Shown here: positions 34,216 through 45,107 of the stretch, piece by piece
Position numbering within the stretch: position 1 is the first letter of the stretch
How the letters are laid out: every line of letters begins with the position of its first letter
Assembly (NCBI GenBank): GCA_029204225.1
Contig: CM055092.1
Span: forward strand, 81,379,464 to 81,443,463
Reading direction: 5' to 3'
DNA: 64,000 bases
From: Diphasiastrum complanatum
Taxonomy: Eukaryota; Streptophyta; Lycopodiopsida; Lycopodiales; Lycopodiaceae
The notes under the pieces: model-generated
Told to the model about the DNA's origin: nothing
Seen by the model: the letters and a program-made list of their open reading frames with translations, nothing else
Databases searched by the model: none
Translations under genes and position numbers: made by a program

Positions 34216-34532
34216 TTTGAGAAGGGATAAGATTTGTATTTGATGGCCATTTATCCTCTCCCATGAAAACTACAAATGATGGATTTTATTAAGATGAAAA
34301 TTGTGCTACAAAATTTATAGGATTTTATTCTACCAAGAGTGAAAATGAACTCCAAAACAAATTGGGTGTTAAGATTTCTTTTACGATTGTGTGATTCTCT
34401 CTTTTAATTATTTTGAATGACTTGATATGGGTCTACTAAATGAATTCTATGATTTTGGGATCTATATTATCTTTTTGATATAATTGAAATATATAAGAGA
34501 GGTTTTTACTTATCTTACAAAAAAAAAGAACC

Positions 34533-35897
34533 ATGGATGATAGTTTGTTATATGAGTATTTTGGAAACATGGATGTGGAAGCTATACATGCACCATCCAA
34601 TGTAGTAAATGTCATCTATCAACTCATTTCATGGGTATCTAGCATCATAAGTGATGATGTGATTGATTTGAGAGAGAAACAATTGTTATATAAAGAGTGT
34701 CCTATAGCTTCTCAATTCCTTGAGTGTGATGAAAAGAGTTGTATGCTCCAAGTTGATGAATATGAAAATTTTCAGACTAATAATTGTGAAAAGATACTAG
34801 ATAACTCCCATATTCAAGAAGAATTTGATACAACAAATGATGAACTATACCAATCATTGAGTGTGACAAGTGGATTCTCAATTATTGATTGAAAAGGCTT
34901 TTCTTTTAATCAAGACTATCAGCAAAATCAAGATGAAAAGACTATTGATACCGATGAGGTGCTAATAGAAGATACAAATGATACAAAGACAAGTGATGAT
35001 CACTCAATTGATAAAGAAGAGAATTTGAGTTTTGTTGTTGAACTGTCACATAATTATTCTTAGGAAATAATCCTTGATGATAATGTGATTAAAGATGGGA
35101 TTGAAAACACAGATGATAATCTCCTATATGATAAGGCTCAACCATTAGAGGGTGAAAATATATTTAACGACTATGAAAGTATAAAAAGAACTAGATTTGA
35201 AAATCTTCTAATGAATTGTAGTGAGCATAAAGATTTGCTACCTTATAGTAAGAAAAAACAAATGTTATTGTTCACTAAAGAGAGTGAAATGTTGCAAAGA
35301 ATATGTTATATGAAATGGAAACCTATTTCCATGAAAAAGAAAGTAATGATTAAGAAATTATTTTTACCCAATAATATTGGTTGGGATATGTTATAGGAGT
35401 TCAAAAAATTGTCTAGATATGACATTATTGAAATGTATCCTCACAACTTTGATTATGAGAAAATGAAACATATGGATATGGTTAATGATAAATCTCAGGA
35501 ACATTATACGTCTACTACACATTTGATTGGTTTTAATATGGATGATGATTCAAACATTAATTATATGAGCGAAGATCTAAGTGAAACAGTTCAAACATCA
35601 TATGAACACTGTGATCAACTTTATTCAAACAGTTTTCGTATTGATCATATCGATGATAATCATCATTGTGATATAGACCTTGATGCAATGAGATCCATAG
35701 TCAAGATGAAGGATTATATCAATTCTAATGATATCAAGTATGGAAGTGTAGTAGATAATTCTCTGATCCAAGAAGAATATACTTTTGAACAAAAATGTCA
35801 ACAAGATCTAAAAGAATATATAGTTGATTATGATCAAGTATTGATAGAGGATGGTTCTGATATGAGAAAATTGATGATGAGAATATCATATCATTAA
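34533..35897 (+). pseudogene. Long acidic reading frame of unknown family, 5' of gypsy gag
   Basis: About 455 codons stay in a single frame from 34533 to the TAA at 35897, interrupted only by a TGA (34890-34892) and two TAGs (35061-35063, 35394-35396). The product is rich in Asp, Glu, Asn, Ser and Ile. It has recurring phrases (DNSHIQEEFD and DNSLIQEEYT; EVLIEDTND and QVLIEDGSD), which suggest internal duplication. One basic block lies near 35250-35380 (YMKWKPISMKKKVMIKK). No zinc finger, catalytic motif or signal peptide is visible and I do not recognise the family. Its place between a gypsy-like leader and gag, in the same orientation, suggests an extra ORF of that retroelement. It could instead be captured host sequence. 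Confidence 0.55.
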
Positions 35898-36059
35898 ATG
35901 ATGACATATGTCATCAATGCAAAGAAAAACAGAGACTTGGAAAGATATTAACTGATAATGAGGTCCTATGTAAACTAAATTACATTTGAAAGAAAACAAT
36001 GAAGATGAGGATAACCTTTATGAGGATGATTTCATAGACTTACGAGAGAGAGTTCTTGA

Positions 36060-36938
36060 AAAAACCACTGCTAAAGTAATGAATGAAAGGTGACAACCAA
36101 TAAATATTTTGTATAACACTACTAGGTTGCTTAAGTTAAGGGCTTTGTTGCCAGAATATAGTTTTACATTGAATGAGGATGCTGATAGACACATACAAGT
36201 GTTTAATACATTTTGCTTTATCAATAGAATATATGATCCTGGCCATGAACTAATGTTGTTTGTTATGGCTTTGAAGGGAGAAGCTATACATTGGTATCAT
36301 AATTTACCCTTGGATTCCATTACTACTTTGGAGGAGTTCTACACCCTTTTTATAAGCAGTTTAGACCTCCTTGTGATATAGCTGAGCTAATATCTACATT
36401 GTCAACCATGCAACAAGGACCAATGGAAACTATACAACAACGTGCTCGTTGTTTTAAAGAATTGGTTTTCCAAGTGAATAAAATGACTGATTTGTCTAAA
36501 CTCATAAGACTGTCTTTTTTTTTTAGAGGATTAAAACGTGATATTCAAATAAATGTTCGCCAATCTATGCCATTTACTTTGGATGAGGCTATATGTAATG
36601 CCAAAGCTATTGAGCTAGCCATTAGTCACAGATCAATGCCAACCTGTATTGAGACCATTGGGAGAAAATGATACTATAGCAAGATATCCATCCCATCTTT
36701 TAGATAAGGAAAATATGGAATTTGATGGAGTTCATTTCTCAATGATGAATCAACTATTGAATTTTAAAATAAATCCACCAGAACAAAATACTAGAATCTT
36801 GGATTCTAGATGTAAAAGTAGAAGTGCCAATACGGATATGGATGATATGAAAAAAGTGTTGAAGAAGTGTATGGATAACATGGATAGAACTATATCTTCT
36901 TTATCTTCAGATGTTGAGCTTCTAAAAAGTCAACATTA
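36060..36938 (+). pseudogene. Ty3/gypsy gag, two frames
   Basis: 36109-36381 encodes the start of a retrotransposon gag domain: MALKGEAIHWYHNLPLDSI followed by TTLEEFYTLF, matching the W-x-x-x-L-P-x-x-S-I-x-x-x-x-E-x-x-x-x-F signature of plant gypsy gags. A frameshift at about 36370 leads to 36399-36671 (FKELVFQVNKM, FFRGLKRDIQ, FTLDEAICNAKAIELA), the usual second half. A third frame to 36938 is a Met/Asp-rich coiled segment without a zinc knuckle. Pol is absent; a Copia LTR starts at 36970. Confidence 0.75.
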
Positions 36939-36969
36939 ATCTTTAAAAAGTGTGAAAATGGAAAATGAA

Positions 36970-39213
36970 TCACGTGCATTTTGACACAAACTAAACGCAA
37001 TAAAGAAATAGTATTGATCCAAAAAACAAGATCAAATACTAATGAGCGCAAAACAATAGCGGATAAAAACTGCGCACTCTAAAGCTATCTCTGAGTAATT
37101 GATAATAAGTCCGAAATAAGAGACTCTATTGATAAGCAGTAGCGCAATCACAACTCTAAAATAAATCTCTAAAAGACTGAGTTAGAATGCTCAAGAGAGT
37201 TCAAGCTTGAAAAATTGATAGAGAGCTAACTACAATACTTTCTAGTTGTGAATGATCTGCTTGATAAGAGCACATGAAGTGTCATGTAATAACACTCAAC
37301 TCCTTCACAATTCACAATCTTCTTAATAATGAGATGTATGAACAACTGATTTACACTAAATTTTTAGGATGTCGAATGCAACTGCCAGTTGGTTGGAGTC
37401 TGCTGGCGTTCATCCAGTTCTTCTCATAAGTTGCTTGCTGATAAATGGCGACAATTGGCTGTGACCAGTCTGTTCGCATAAATGAACATAAACTGCCACA
37501 AGCAAAAAATGCGACACTGCATTTTTACACATAATTCCTAACAGGCAAAAAATGTGAAAAAGGCGACGTTGCATTTTCACACGTAATTCCTAATAGGCAA
37601 AAAATGTGAAAAAAGAAAACACTACATTTGTACACGTAATTCTTGACAGGAAAAAATTGCAACACTGTCGGGTTTGTTAATAATCCAGCACTCCCACTTA
37701 ATCTGAATCCATGAATGCCTTCATCTTTATACTTAGTTCTGCATAGAACTTTCTGTGTGCATCCAAGCTTAATGCTTTAGTAAAAAGATATGTTGTCATA
37801 TCTTGCGTTCAACAGTACTGCAATCTGACCTCTTTGTCAAGAACTATTGGATCCATTCAGCTTGCTTGCGATAAGACCAACTTTACTTTGAGAATCCATC
37901 TGGAACTTAGTATGTTGTCGATTGTATCAAGGACGCTAAGATGTAGTGGTGCCAACAATAGGAAATCAATTCTCTAATACTGAAAGGACAAAATGAACTG
38001 AAGAATATGATATCAATTTGATATCGTGAAAGATATCAAGTATTAGAGCTTTTCGCTTTGATATCAAAATAACATTAGGACCTGATAGAGATGACGGTTC
38101 AGATAAAGAAGTGTCCTAGCACTGATACTGTGATAGTATGATCTGATACCATGTCGGAAATAGGTGAGTAATGGAGTAGCGAAAACTTCCTACTTCCAAT
38201 GCATGACTACGCCTATCAAAAACTGAACAAAGCAGTAGTGATGGGAATCAGTCCAATCTTTAGCAACTAACTTTCGCTAGATACTAAGTGATTACATAGC
38301 CAAACATAAAGTATTGAATTCTCAGACAATTTCTACCAGTTACAAAGCAATATAGAGATGCATGCATTCTAACACAAACCGAACGCAATAACAAAATAGT
38401 ATTGATTCAGAAAAACAAGATCAGATGCTAATGAGCGCAAAACAATAGCGGATAGAAACCATGCACTCTAAAGCTATTTCTGAGTAACTGAGAAAAAGTT
38501 TGAAATAAGCGACTCTGCTGATGAGCAGAAGCGCAAGAGCAACTCTAAAATAAATCTCTAAAAGACTGAGCTAGAATGCTCAAGAAAGTTCAAGCTTAAA
38601 AGCTTGATAGAGAGCTAACTTCAATACTGTTTGGTTGTGAACGATCTACTTGATAATAATGCAGGAAGCGTCATGTAATAACACTCAACTCCTTCACAAT
38701 TCATAATCTTATTCATAATGAGATCTATAAAGAGCTGATTTATACTAAGTAATTAGGTCGTTGAATGCAACTGCCAGTTGGCTGGAGTCTGCTGGCATTC
38801 ATCCAGTTCTTCTCAGAAGTTCCTTGCTGATAAGCAGCGACAATCGGCCGTGAACAGTCTGTCTGCATAAATGAACCTAAACTGCCACAGGCAAAAAAAT
38901 CAAACCCTATTTTTACACGGAATTCCTGACAGGCGAAAAAAGCGAAAAAGACGACACTGCATTTTTACACGTAATTTCTGATAGGCGAAAAATGCGAAAA
39001 AGACGACACTGCATTTTTATACATAATTATTGATAGGGAAAAAATGCGACGCTGTCAGGTTTTTGTAGAGAGAGAAAACCCACCACTATTGTCAAACTCC
39101 GTGTATTTCTACAAACTGTATAAAAACACGCGAAAATCTGTAGAACTGGATAAACAGTTGGATGAAGATTTAAAATCGATTAGTCGATTAGTACGAAGGA
39201 GAATAATCCAACA
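36970..39213 (-). mobile_element. Copia deletion derivative: LTR - stub - LTR
   Basis: Two LTRs of one Copia family flank only about 460 bp. The right LTR (38152-39213, 5' LTR on the minus strand) is complete with TG...CA ends (tgtcgg ... ccaaca). The left LTR (36970-37690) is truncated on its left and has lost an internal block near its right end. Between them are the RNase H end and polypurine tract (37691-37850) joined to the gag start (about 37855-37915, MDSQSKVGLIASKLNG). These are followed by the leader and a tggtatcaga primer site (38142-38151). Almost all of gag-pol is deleted, so it is non-autonomous but retains every cis-acting site. Confidence 0.82.
38142..38151 (-). other. Primer-binding site, initiator-Met tRNA type
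   Basis: The minus strand reads tggtatcaga immediately inside the 5' LTR. It exactly matches the start of the standard Copia primer site complementary to initiator tRNA-Met. Confidence 0.75.
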
Positions 39214-39417
39214 AATTATACTGCGCTACAAATATTAAGCACTCAGATGGGTGCTATTGTGTATTTTTTAGCTCATTTTCAATAAAATCTAAAAATTCGT
39301 AACTGTTGTCTATACTTTTATATCTGAAATTCTTAGAAATCATTTAAAATTTAATCACAGTTTATGGAATCTTGTACTATGCTCAAAACATTAGACATGA
39401 TACATTAGCATAAGGGA
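39214..39417. other. No gene; flank of the Copia derivative
   Basis: AT-rich sequence between the 5' LTR end and the inverted duplication fragment. No target-site duplication can be scored because the other LTR is truncated. Confidence 0.35.
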
Positions 39418-39645
39418 TGGAGATGGTAGGCAAAGGAGATACAAGCCTCCAATATGAAGGTGAACCTCTTGTTAGAGATGTTGGTCATCAAGATGAGACT
39501 CATTACTTAATGTGTGGCTATCATTGAAATTAGATGGAAAAATGTGCAAGGATGTATGAATCAAAATGGTGTTCATGGAGGGGCAGTATGCACACACAAA
39601 GTTGGAAAACTAGTTATTGTACACTAAGAAACTCTAGGAAGGTGG
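39418..39645 (-). repeat. Inverted third copy of the duplication's left part, with unfilled LTR site
   Basis: In reverse complement this matches 3090-3240 and 55265-55478, and then continues without interruption across the point at which the 5.2-kb LTR element sits in copy 2. The reverse complement reads cttcatattggaggcttgta then tctcctttgcc, whereas 55461-55478 and 60700-60716 give the same sequence split by the element. It is therefore the empty site for that insertion. Confidence 0.85.
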
Positions 39646-39689
39646 CTTGAGAGGGATCCTGTGTGTTTGCTTTGGTTGGTATGTTCGTT

Positions 39690-40208
39690 TGTGGTGTGCT
39701 TGTTTGGACCTGAATAACCCTTGGTTGCTTAACTTCTTCCAGGTGATCTGATCTAGTTGGGAGTTGAAGGAGGAATTTGCATTTGTGGGTGGACGACATA
39801 CAAGTATGGAAAGGAGCTTCCATGGGGCAACCCCCAAGATTGGTTCAAGATTATTATTCCTATCCGGAAAGATCGCGGGGAGGAAGTCAGATTTCATGAT
39901 CGACTCCGGATCTTCACAGGAATGTAGTGGAACAGTTCAGCTTGCCGACCAGAAATGTAACATCAACGCTCAAGGTAGAAATAGCAAAGGGAGCACTGGA
40001 CGTAGACAAAGCAACATTGAACATCCCGGTGCAAATTGGGAGATGGAAGGCTAAACTTAGCTTTTTTATTTTAGAGATGGATGCCTTCGATGTAATTTTG
40101 GGCCTTCCCTGGCTAAAGGAACATTGTATTGTAGTTTTGGGTAGGAGCTCAAACTTGGTTCTCTTGGATTACAAGGGACAGATTTGTATGACAAAAGCTC
40201 TGCCTTGA
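39690..40208 (+). pseudogene. Ty3/gypsy aspartic protease, frameshifted
   Basis: 39840-39920 encodes LFLSGKIAGRKSDFMIDSGS, the retropepsin entry strand and catalytic D-S-G-S triad of a gypsy protease. A frameshift near 39925 moves to 39927-40208, whose LPTRNVTSTLKVEIAKG, MDAFDVILGLPWL and YKGQ segments are the remaining protease core. Gag and RT are missing on both sides. Nearby minus-strand frames are shadows. It may derive from the same element type as the gypsy gag at 36 kb, but this cannot be shown. Confidence 0.72.
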
Positions 40209-40857
40209 GGGAACGTGAAGGGCACTGATATTGAACAAAATCTGGTTGATAGCTTACTCTTTCTCTCTCTCCCTTTCTCTCTTACAAAAAGCATAAGAAA
40301 TAGCAATTCAAAATACATTCAGATCCAACAATTAGCAAACACAACAAAAGCACGAGAGATGGAGGAAAAGAGATAGAGACCAAGGACATTCACAAATCCA
40401 TTCCATAAGAGAACCAATCTGCTTGTATTGAAATGAGGATATGAACATGAGGAGCAGTTCGAGTTTGCCCCTATTTATAGTAGAGAGGAGGACCTTGGCC
40501 TCAAAATCCTATTGGTCCATTTCTACCTCCCTAACTATTCAAACTTAAAAAAGAGTGGAAACCCATTTCAAAATTGGAGGGAACCAATTTGAATTTAAAT
40601 TTGAACCAATTTTGGTGGGAGTCCCAACTTTATTCACTAACTTGACATTTAGGCCTTGCAACATTAAAAGTCCCGCAAAAAAACCTAAAGTCCTTTTATT
40701 GACTTTCTGATTAATTAAATAACTATGTGATCATCGGGTTGGACTCACACACGTAGGGTGCCAAATCCCTCTTATTTATTAACTAGGGTTAGGGTTGCCT
40801 TGAGTTCCGCAAACCCTCCAACGACGTGATTTTTAATACTGCCTTTTGTTCAACACT
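40209..40857. other. No gene; possible LTR remnant
   Basis: No coding motif after the protease frame ends. A CT-rich run lies at 40258-40284. No match to other LTRs of the window was noticed. Confidence 0.35.
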
Positions 40858-41335
40858 TGTAGGCATAGTCATGCACAAGAAAGAAGGTTCATTCTGTTGC
40901 GCTCAATGAAGTCATCTACCTACTTCAAGTTTGTCAAATTGTTTTCTCTCATCTCATCACCTCTTCCCAACATGGTATTGGAGCGTATTCTTTAATATGC
41001 TATTACCTTCATAGTATCAAAGCGATCTGTTATATCAGAGCTCTAATACTTGACATTATTCATGATATCAAATTGATATCATATTCTTCAGTTCATTGCA
41101 TCGGTTTTAGTATCAAAGAATTGATATTCTATTGATAGCGCAACACGACATCATTTTTAACATCATCTATACAATCAACTAACTAAAAATTTGAGATGGA
41201 TTCTCAAAGTAAAGCATGTCTTATCGCAGATAAGCTGAATGGATCCAATTACTACTTGTCGAAATTGAAGATAAAGACTTTGCTAATCATCAACGAGTTG
41301 TGGGATGTTGTTACAAGTATTGAAGTAAAGCCACC
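40858..41335 (+). pseudogene. Copia LTR end, primer site and gag start
   Basis: 40858-40974 matches, in reverse complement, the ends of the minus-strand LTRs at 33542 and 38152 and finishes cccaaca. It is followed by tggtattggagc (40975-40986), a degenerate initiator-Met primer site, a leader with repeated gatatcaaattgatatcat, and a gag start at 41196 (MDSQSKACLIADKLNGSNYY). Similarity ends around EVKPP at 41335. It is the same family as the minus-strand elements to its left but oriented the other way. Confidence 0.75.
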
Positions 41336-41837
41336 TTGGTGGCCCTCCACCACTTTACATCTTCCAAAAGTGTTATGTGTCGGGAAAGATCCGTGTTTTT
41401 ATTCTGTGAAATCTAAACTTATACTCAGCAAAGTTTTGCCTCTTTCATGACTTTTTCTAACAAAACCTCTTCCACTGAGGTTGCCCCACTACAAGTAATG
41501 CACTGATTCAAACAGTTCGTCAATCGGTGGAGTATAGAGCACACACCAACTGCAAACTCCTTCTCAAGAATTTCTTCTCTGAAAAATTCAGATTTCCGTT
41601 AACCCAAGACTCTGATTCCCACAAGAACTCGAAACACAAGTGTAGTGGAAGGCTTCTCCTATGCTTGAGAAATTTTATAAATCTCTAATCGTTTGTTTTG
41701 ATGCACCAAAGCTGCTATATAGCTCTACTTTCAAAGCCTTCACCGTCATTAAATTCACTATAGAGTTTTTCTCAAATCTGGTTCTCTTCATTGCCCACTG
41801 ATTGCAATCACCCCAAGGCTCTGGTACAAATTTCAAA
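41336..41837 (-). other. Leader of a minus-strand Copia; no coding frame
   Basis: Lies on the gag side of the LTR at 41838-42100. A degenerate initiator-Met primer site (minus strand tttgtaccagagcc) is at 41818-41831. No gag follows on the left, where plus-strand Copia gag begins instead, so the element was cut soon after its leader. Confidence 0.5.
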
Positions 41838-42100
41838 GACTTAGAAGGATCGGTTCAATAAGACAAACACAACATTAAGTTCTTTAAGGCAAGAAGAAGT
41901 AGAATTGCTCCCACGCACACCATCGCCAAAAGACATCTATTCACATCATTAATTGTCAAGTACAAAGAAAACAACTTAAGTACTTAACATAGGGCTTGTA
42001 AAAGTATCGGCCTGATAACTCTAGAACCAAGCAAAGGTGTCAACGTCGAACTTAAAAAGTAATTGTGAAAGAACCACATGTTCATTATTGTTATTTTAAC
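41838..42100 (-). repeat. Copia-type LTR, second copy
   Basis: Colinear with 8225-8485 from aaggatcggttcaat-type sequence to ttgttattttaac. The homology ends on the right exactly where the 8.5-kb copy meets its polypurine tract, which sets the LTR boundary. A primer-binding site follows on the minus strand, so this copy is a 5' LTR. Confidence 0.7.
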
Positions 42101-42869
42101 TACGTCATCAAAATATGATGTATCCGAATTAGAATGTCACGAATTATAATCCAAAGAATCATCCCTTTGATGCCTCCGATGACACAATCTATACTTCTTT
42201 CATGTCTCCTCCTCACCCAACTATCAAGCAGAGTGTTAAAATATGAAATTTTTGGACCTTAATTGGATCTACAATCAATCCACAAGAGGTGTTGGATGCC
42301 AAGTAGACCGATTAATCACTTATAGTACATTACTCATTGATATCATTCAATGCAAGAAATCACAACACAAATAGTGAAAATAACAAGGTATTGCCTCAAA
42401 ATCAAGATCTCTCATCAAGATTGGATTATTTACAATGATGATCTTATCGATCAAGCACATTTCAACCTGGTATGCTGACTCAACATGTCTGGCATGTGTG
42501 GAGAATGTCACATCATCCTAGATCAACCAATAAATGCAAGATAAGCCCCCATCTCGTTGCATCGTAACTTGGTGCCATTGCCTCACCTTTATTTGCTTGA
42601 TTTGAGGTGATTTCTCCTAGCTTATAGGAACTTGTAAGATCAAATCCTACTGATATTTTCCAGATATATACACATGTGGGAATAGCCTCTCACATGTGGA
42701 AAGCATGTCTCATTCACATGGGAATGGATGATCTATCAATGAAATGGTGCCACATGGCAATTTTCTACTTCACTATCTTCTAACTAGTTCATACTTGAGT
42801 CAATCAATCTAACTACCATTTATGACTACCATCCACACATGGGAACAGGCTCCACAAGTGTGATACCAA
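42101..42869. other. No gene seen
   Basis: Sequence between the LTR and Copia pol. It has moderate AT content and several phrases such as catgtgggaatagcctctca and acatgggaacaggctccaca, recalling local duplication. It may be the 3' LTR of the Copia element at 42870-44217; there is no second copy for comparison. Confidence 0.4.
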
Positions 42870-44217
42870 GTTATGTACAAATCAACTTAGATCAAATAGC
42901 TAGAGTGATGCTTGATTATCACAATAAATGCATGGAGTCTCCTCGGCCTTGATCACATGAAGCTCCTCGAAAAGTCTTTTGAGCCATAGAACCTCCTTGG
43001 TTATTGATGTCAATGCTTTATAGTCGGCTTCACAAGAGGATAGAGAGATAGTATCTTGCTTTTTTTAAAGCCAAGATATAAATCGTCCATTCAGGAATGT
43101 ACCAAAGGCACTTACGGATTTTATATTCATCTTATCACTTTAAAAATATGAGTCCGAGATTGCTCTCAAGCACAAATTAGTCCCTTGATAGACAATGCCA
43201 AAACTCCTAGTAGATGAAATGTATCAAAGAACTCTTTTGGTTCTTTTCCAATGACATACTAAAGGACCTTTCATATATTGGCTCAACTTGCTTACACTAA
43301 AACTTAGATCAGGTCTAGTGATTGTTAAATAGATCAAGGATCCAATAAGCTTTCTATAGAGTGTGATGTCCTCAAAGGATGCTTCATCACCATCAATAGA
43401 AACTTTCACAACTTGCTCCAGAGGGGTGTCAATCTCTTTACAATCTTTCATTCCAAACATTTCTAAGGTGGAAATAGCATACTTTGATTGTCAAATAAAG
43501 TGAAATCACTACCTCTAGAGACTACTATTCCAAATATGTGACTTAAGAAGTCCTAGATCTACCATCTTGAATTCACTAGACAGAGCAATTTTGACATCTC
43601 TTATGCCATCAACATCATTTCCTATAAGGATGATATCATCTACATACAAAACCAAAATAATGATCTTGCCATGATTACATTTGACATACAACCAAGGCTC
43701 ATAAGAGATAGAGTAGAGGTAGATGTGCAACCTAGAGTACCCAGCCCTAGGTGCTTGCTTGAGTCCATAAACTCTTCTTCAAGTAGCAAACTTTGTCTTC
43801 ATCTCCTTCCTTGATGAAGCCCCTGGGTTGCAAAATGTAGAACTCTTCTTCCAAAAATCCATTTAGGAAAGCATTAGTAACATCAAGTTGGAAAAGCTCC
43901 CATTTGAATGAAGTAGCAAGACAAATGATCATCCTTATACTAACAAGCTTAGAAGCAAGAGCAAAAGTTTCATCATAATCCAAGCCTTTAGTTTGCAAAA
44001 AAACTTTTGTTGAAAGTCTTGCTTTTTACTTATTAATGAATCCATCTTTATTATACTTCAATCTACAGATTCACTTACAAGAAAGTGGGTTCTTTCCATA
44101 TGGAAGATTCACAAGTTCCCAAGTTTGATTTTCCATCAAAGCATGAAAATCAATTTGCATATTATTTTTCCAAGATTGTGACTTAATAATAGCTTCTTCA
44201 AGCATAGTAGTCAAGAA
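42870..44217 (-). pseudogene. Copia reverse transcriptase and RNase H
   Basis: From 44217 down the minus strand reads through the RT start (WELVNLPYGKNPL, CKWICRLKY, DGFINK). The core follows (GLDYDETFALASKLVSIRMI, LFQLDVTNAFLNGFLEEEFY), then the catalytic box VLYVDDIILIGND near 43630, intact. Next come DTPLEQVV and RPDLSFSVSKLSQYM (43460-43224) and RNase H with SLSSCEADYKAL (about 43040-42990). Frames change at least four times. The 5' side is cut precisely by the LTR at 44218, which therefore inserted into or next to this element. Confidence 0.9.
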
Positions 44218-45107
44218 TGTTGGAAAGAAAGAATGCAATAATGACAAGTTGACTTATTGAGCTAAAGCCCTCTTTGCTATTGAAGAAAATATAATGACAG
44301 AAGTCACGTTCAATCTTATAGTGACCGACTTTGAAATTGTGAGCACTATAGTGATTTCATAGCCAAACAATGAAGTATCAAATTATCACACAAAACAATA
44401 AGATATCATCACTTACAAAGCAATCACAGAGATGCATACATTCTGACATAATAATAAACACAATAAAAGGAGTAGATTGATTCAGCATGTGGCATGTACA
44501 AAATCAGATGATGATGAGCACAAGAAAACTGCAGATAGAAACTGTGTACTCTAAGCTATCTCTGAGTAGTTGTAAACTCTGTCTGATTGCGCTTCCACTG
44601 ATAAGTAGTAAGCACGAGTAACAATAGTCTAATGAACTCTGAAAGAAAAACTATGCTAGAAAGTTGAGCAAGAGTTGGAGTTGTGTTTGATGATCAACTA
44701 TTTATACTAAGCAATTGATGCATGTCTAGTAGGATACCTATTAGGTCGCAAATTGTAATAGCCAGTTGGCCATGATGAATTGGCATCCATACAGTTAGGA
44801 CTTCATGGAAATTACTTGCTAATCAGTTATGACAAGTCTATAGCTTCAATTCAAGTGGAACAATAATTGTCTTTCATCGACATGGCCGAAGTGGCCATAG
44901 TTTTTGACTTCCGTAGGGGACATCGATATGTTGGAAGATGTCCGATATGTCGGAGCCACATGTGAGTGATTCCTGAGTATTTATGTAGGTTGTGTAGAAA
45001 CAGGAAGAAAACTACACAACTAGATAATAAGTGGATGAAGAATAAAAGATCGATTATTCAACTGAGCCACTTCATAGAGTAATCCAACAAGGTAGAATAA
45101 TCAAACA
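44218..45107 (-). repeat. Copia LTR (3' LTR of the 45.1-46.6 kb element)
   Basis: 890 bp, from tgttgga to tcaaaca. It is homologous to the LTRs at 33542 and 38152-39213 but shorter through internal deletions. On the minus strand it is preceded by a purine tract (ttaaaggagag, 45108-45118), as a 3' LTR should be. It contains no coding sequence. Confidence 0.8.

Noticed and set aside
39614-39897. Minus-strand frames opposite the gypsy protease
   Set aside because: They lie antisense to the identifiable protease frame and show no motif.
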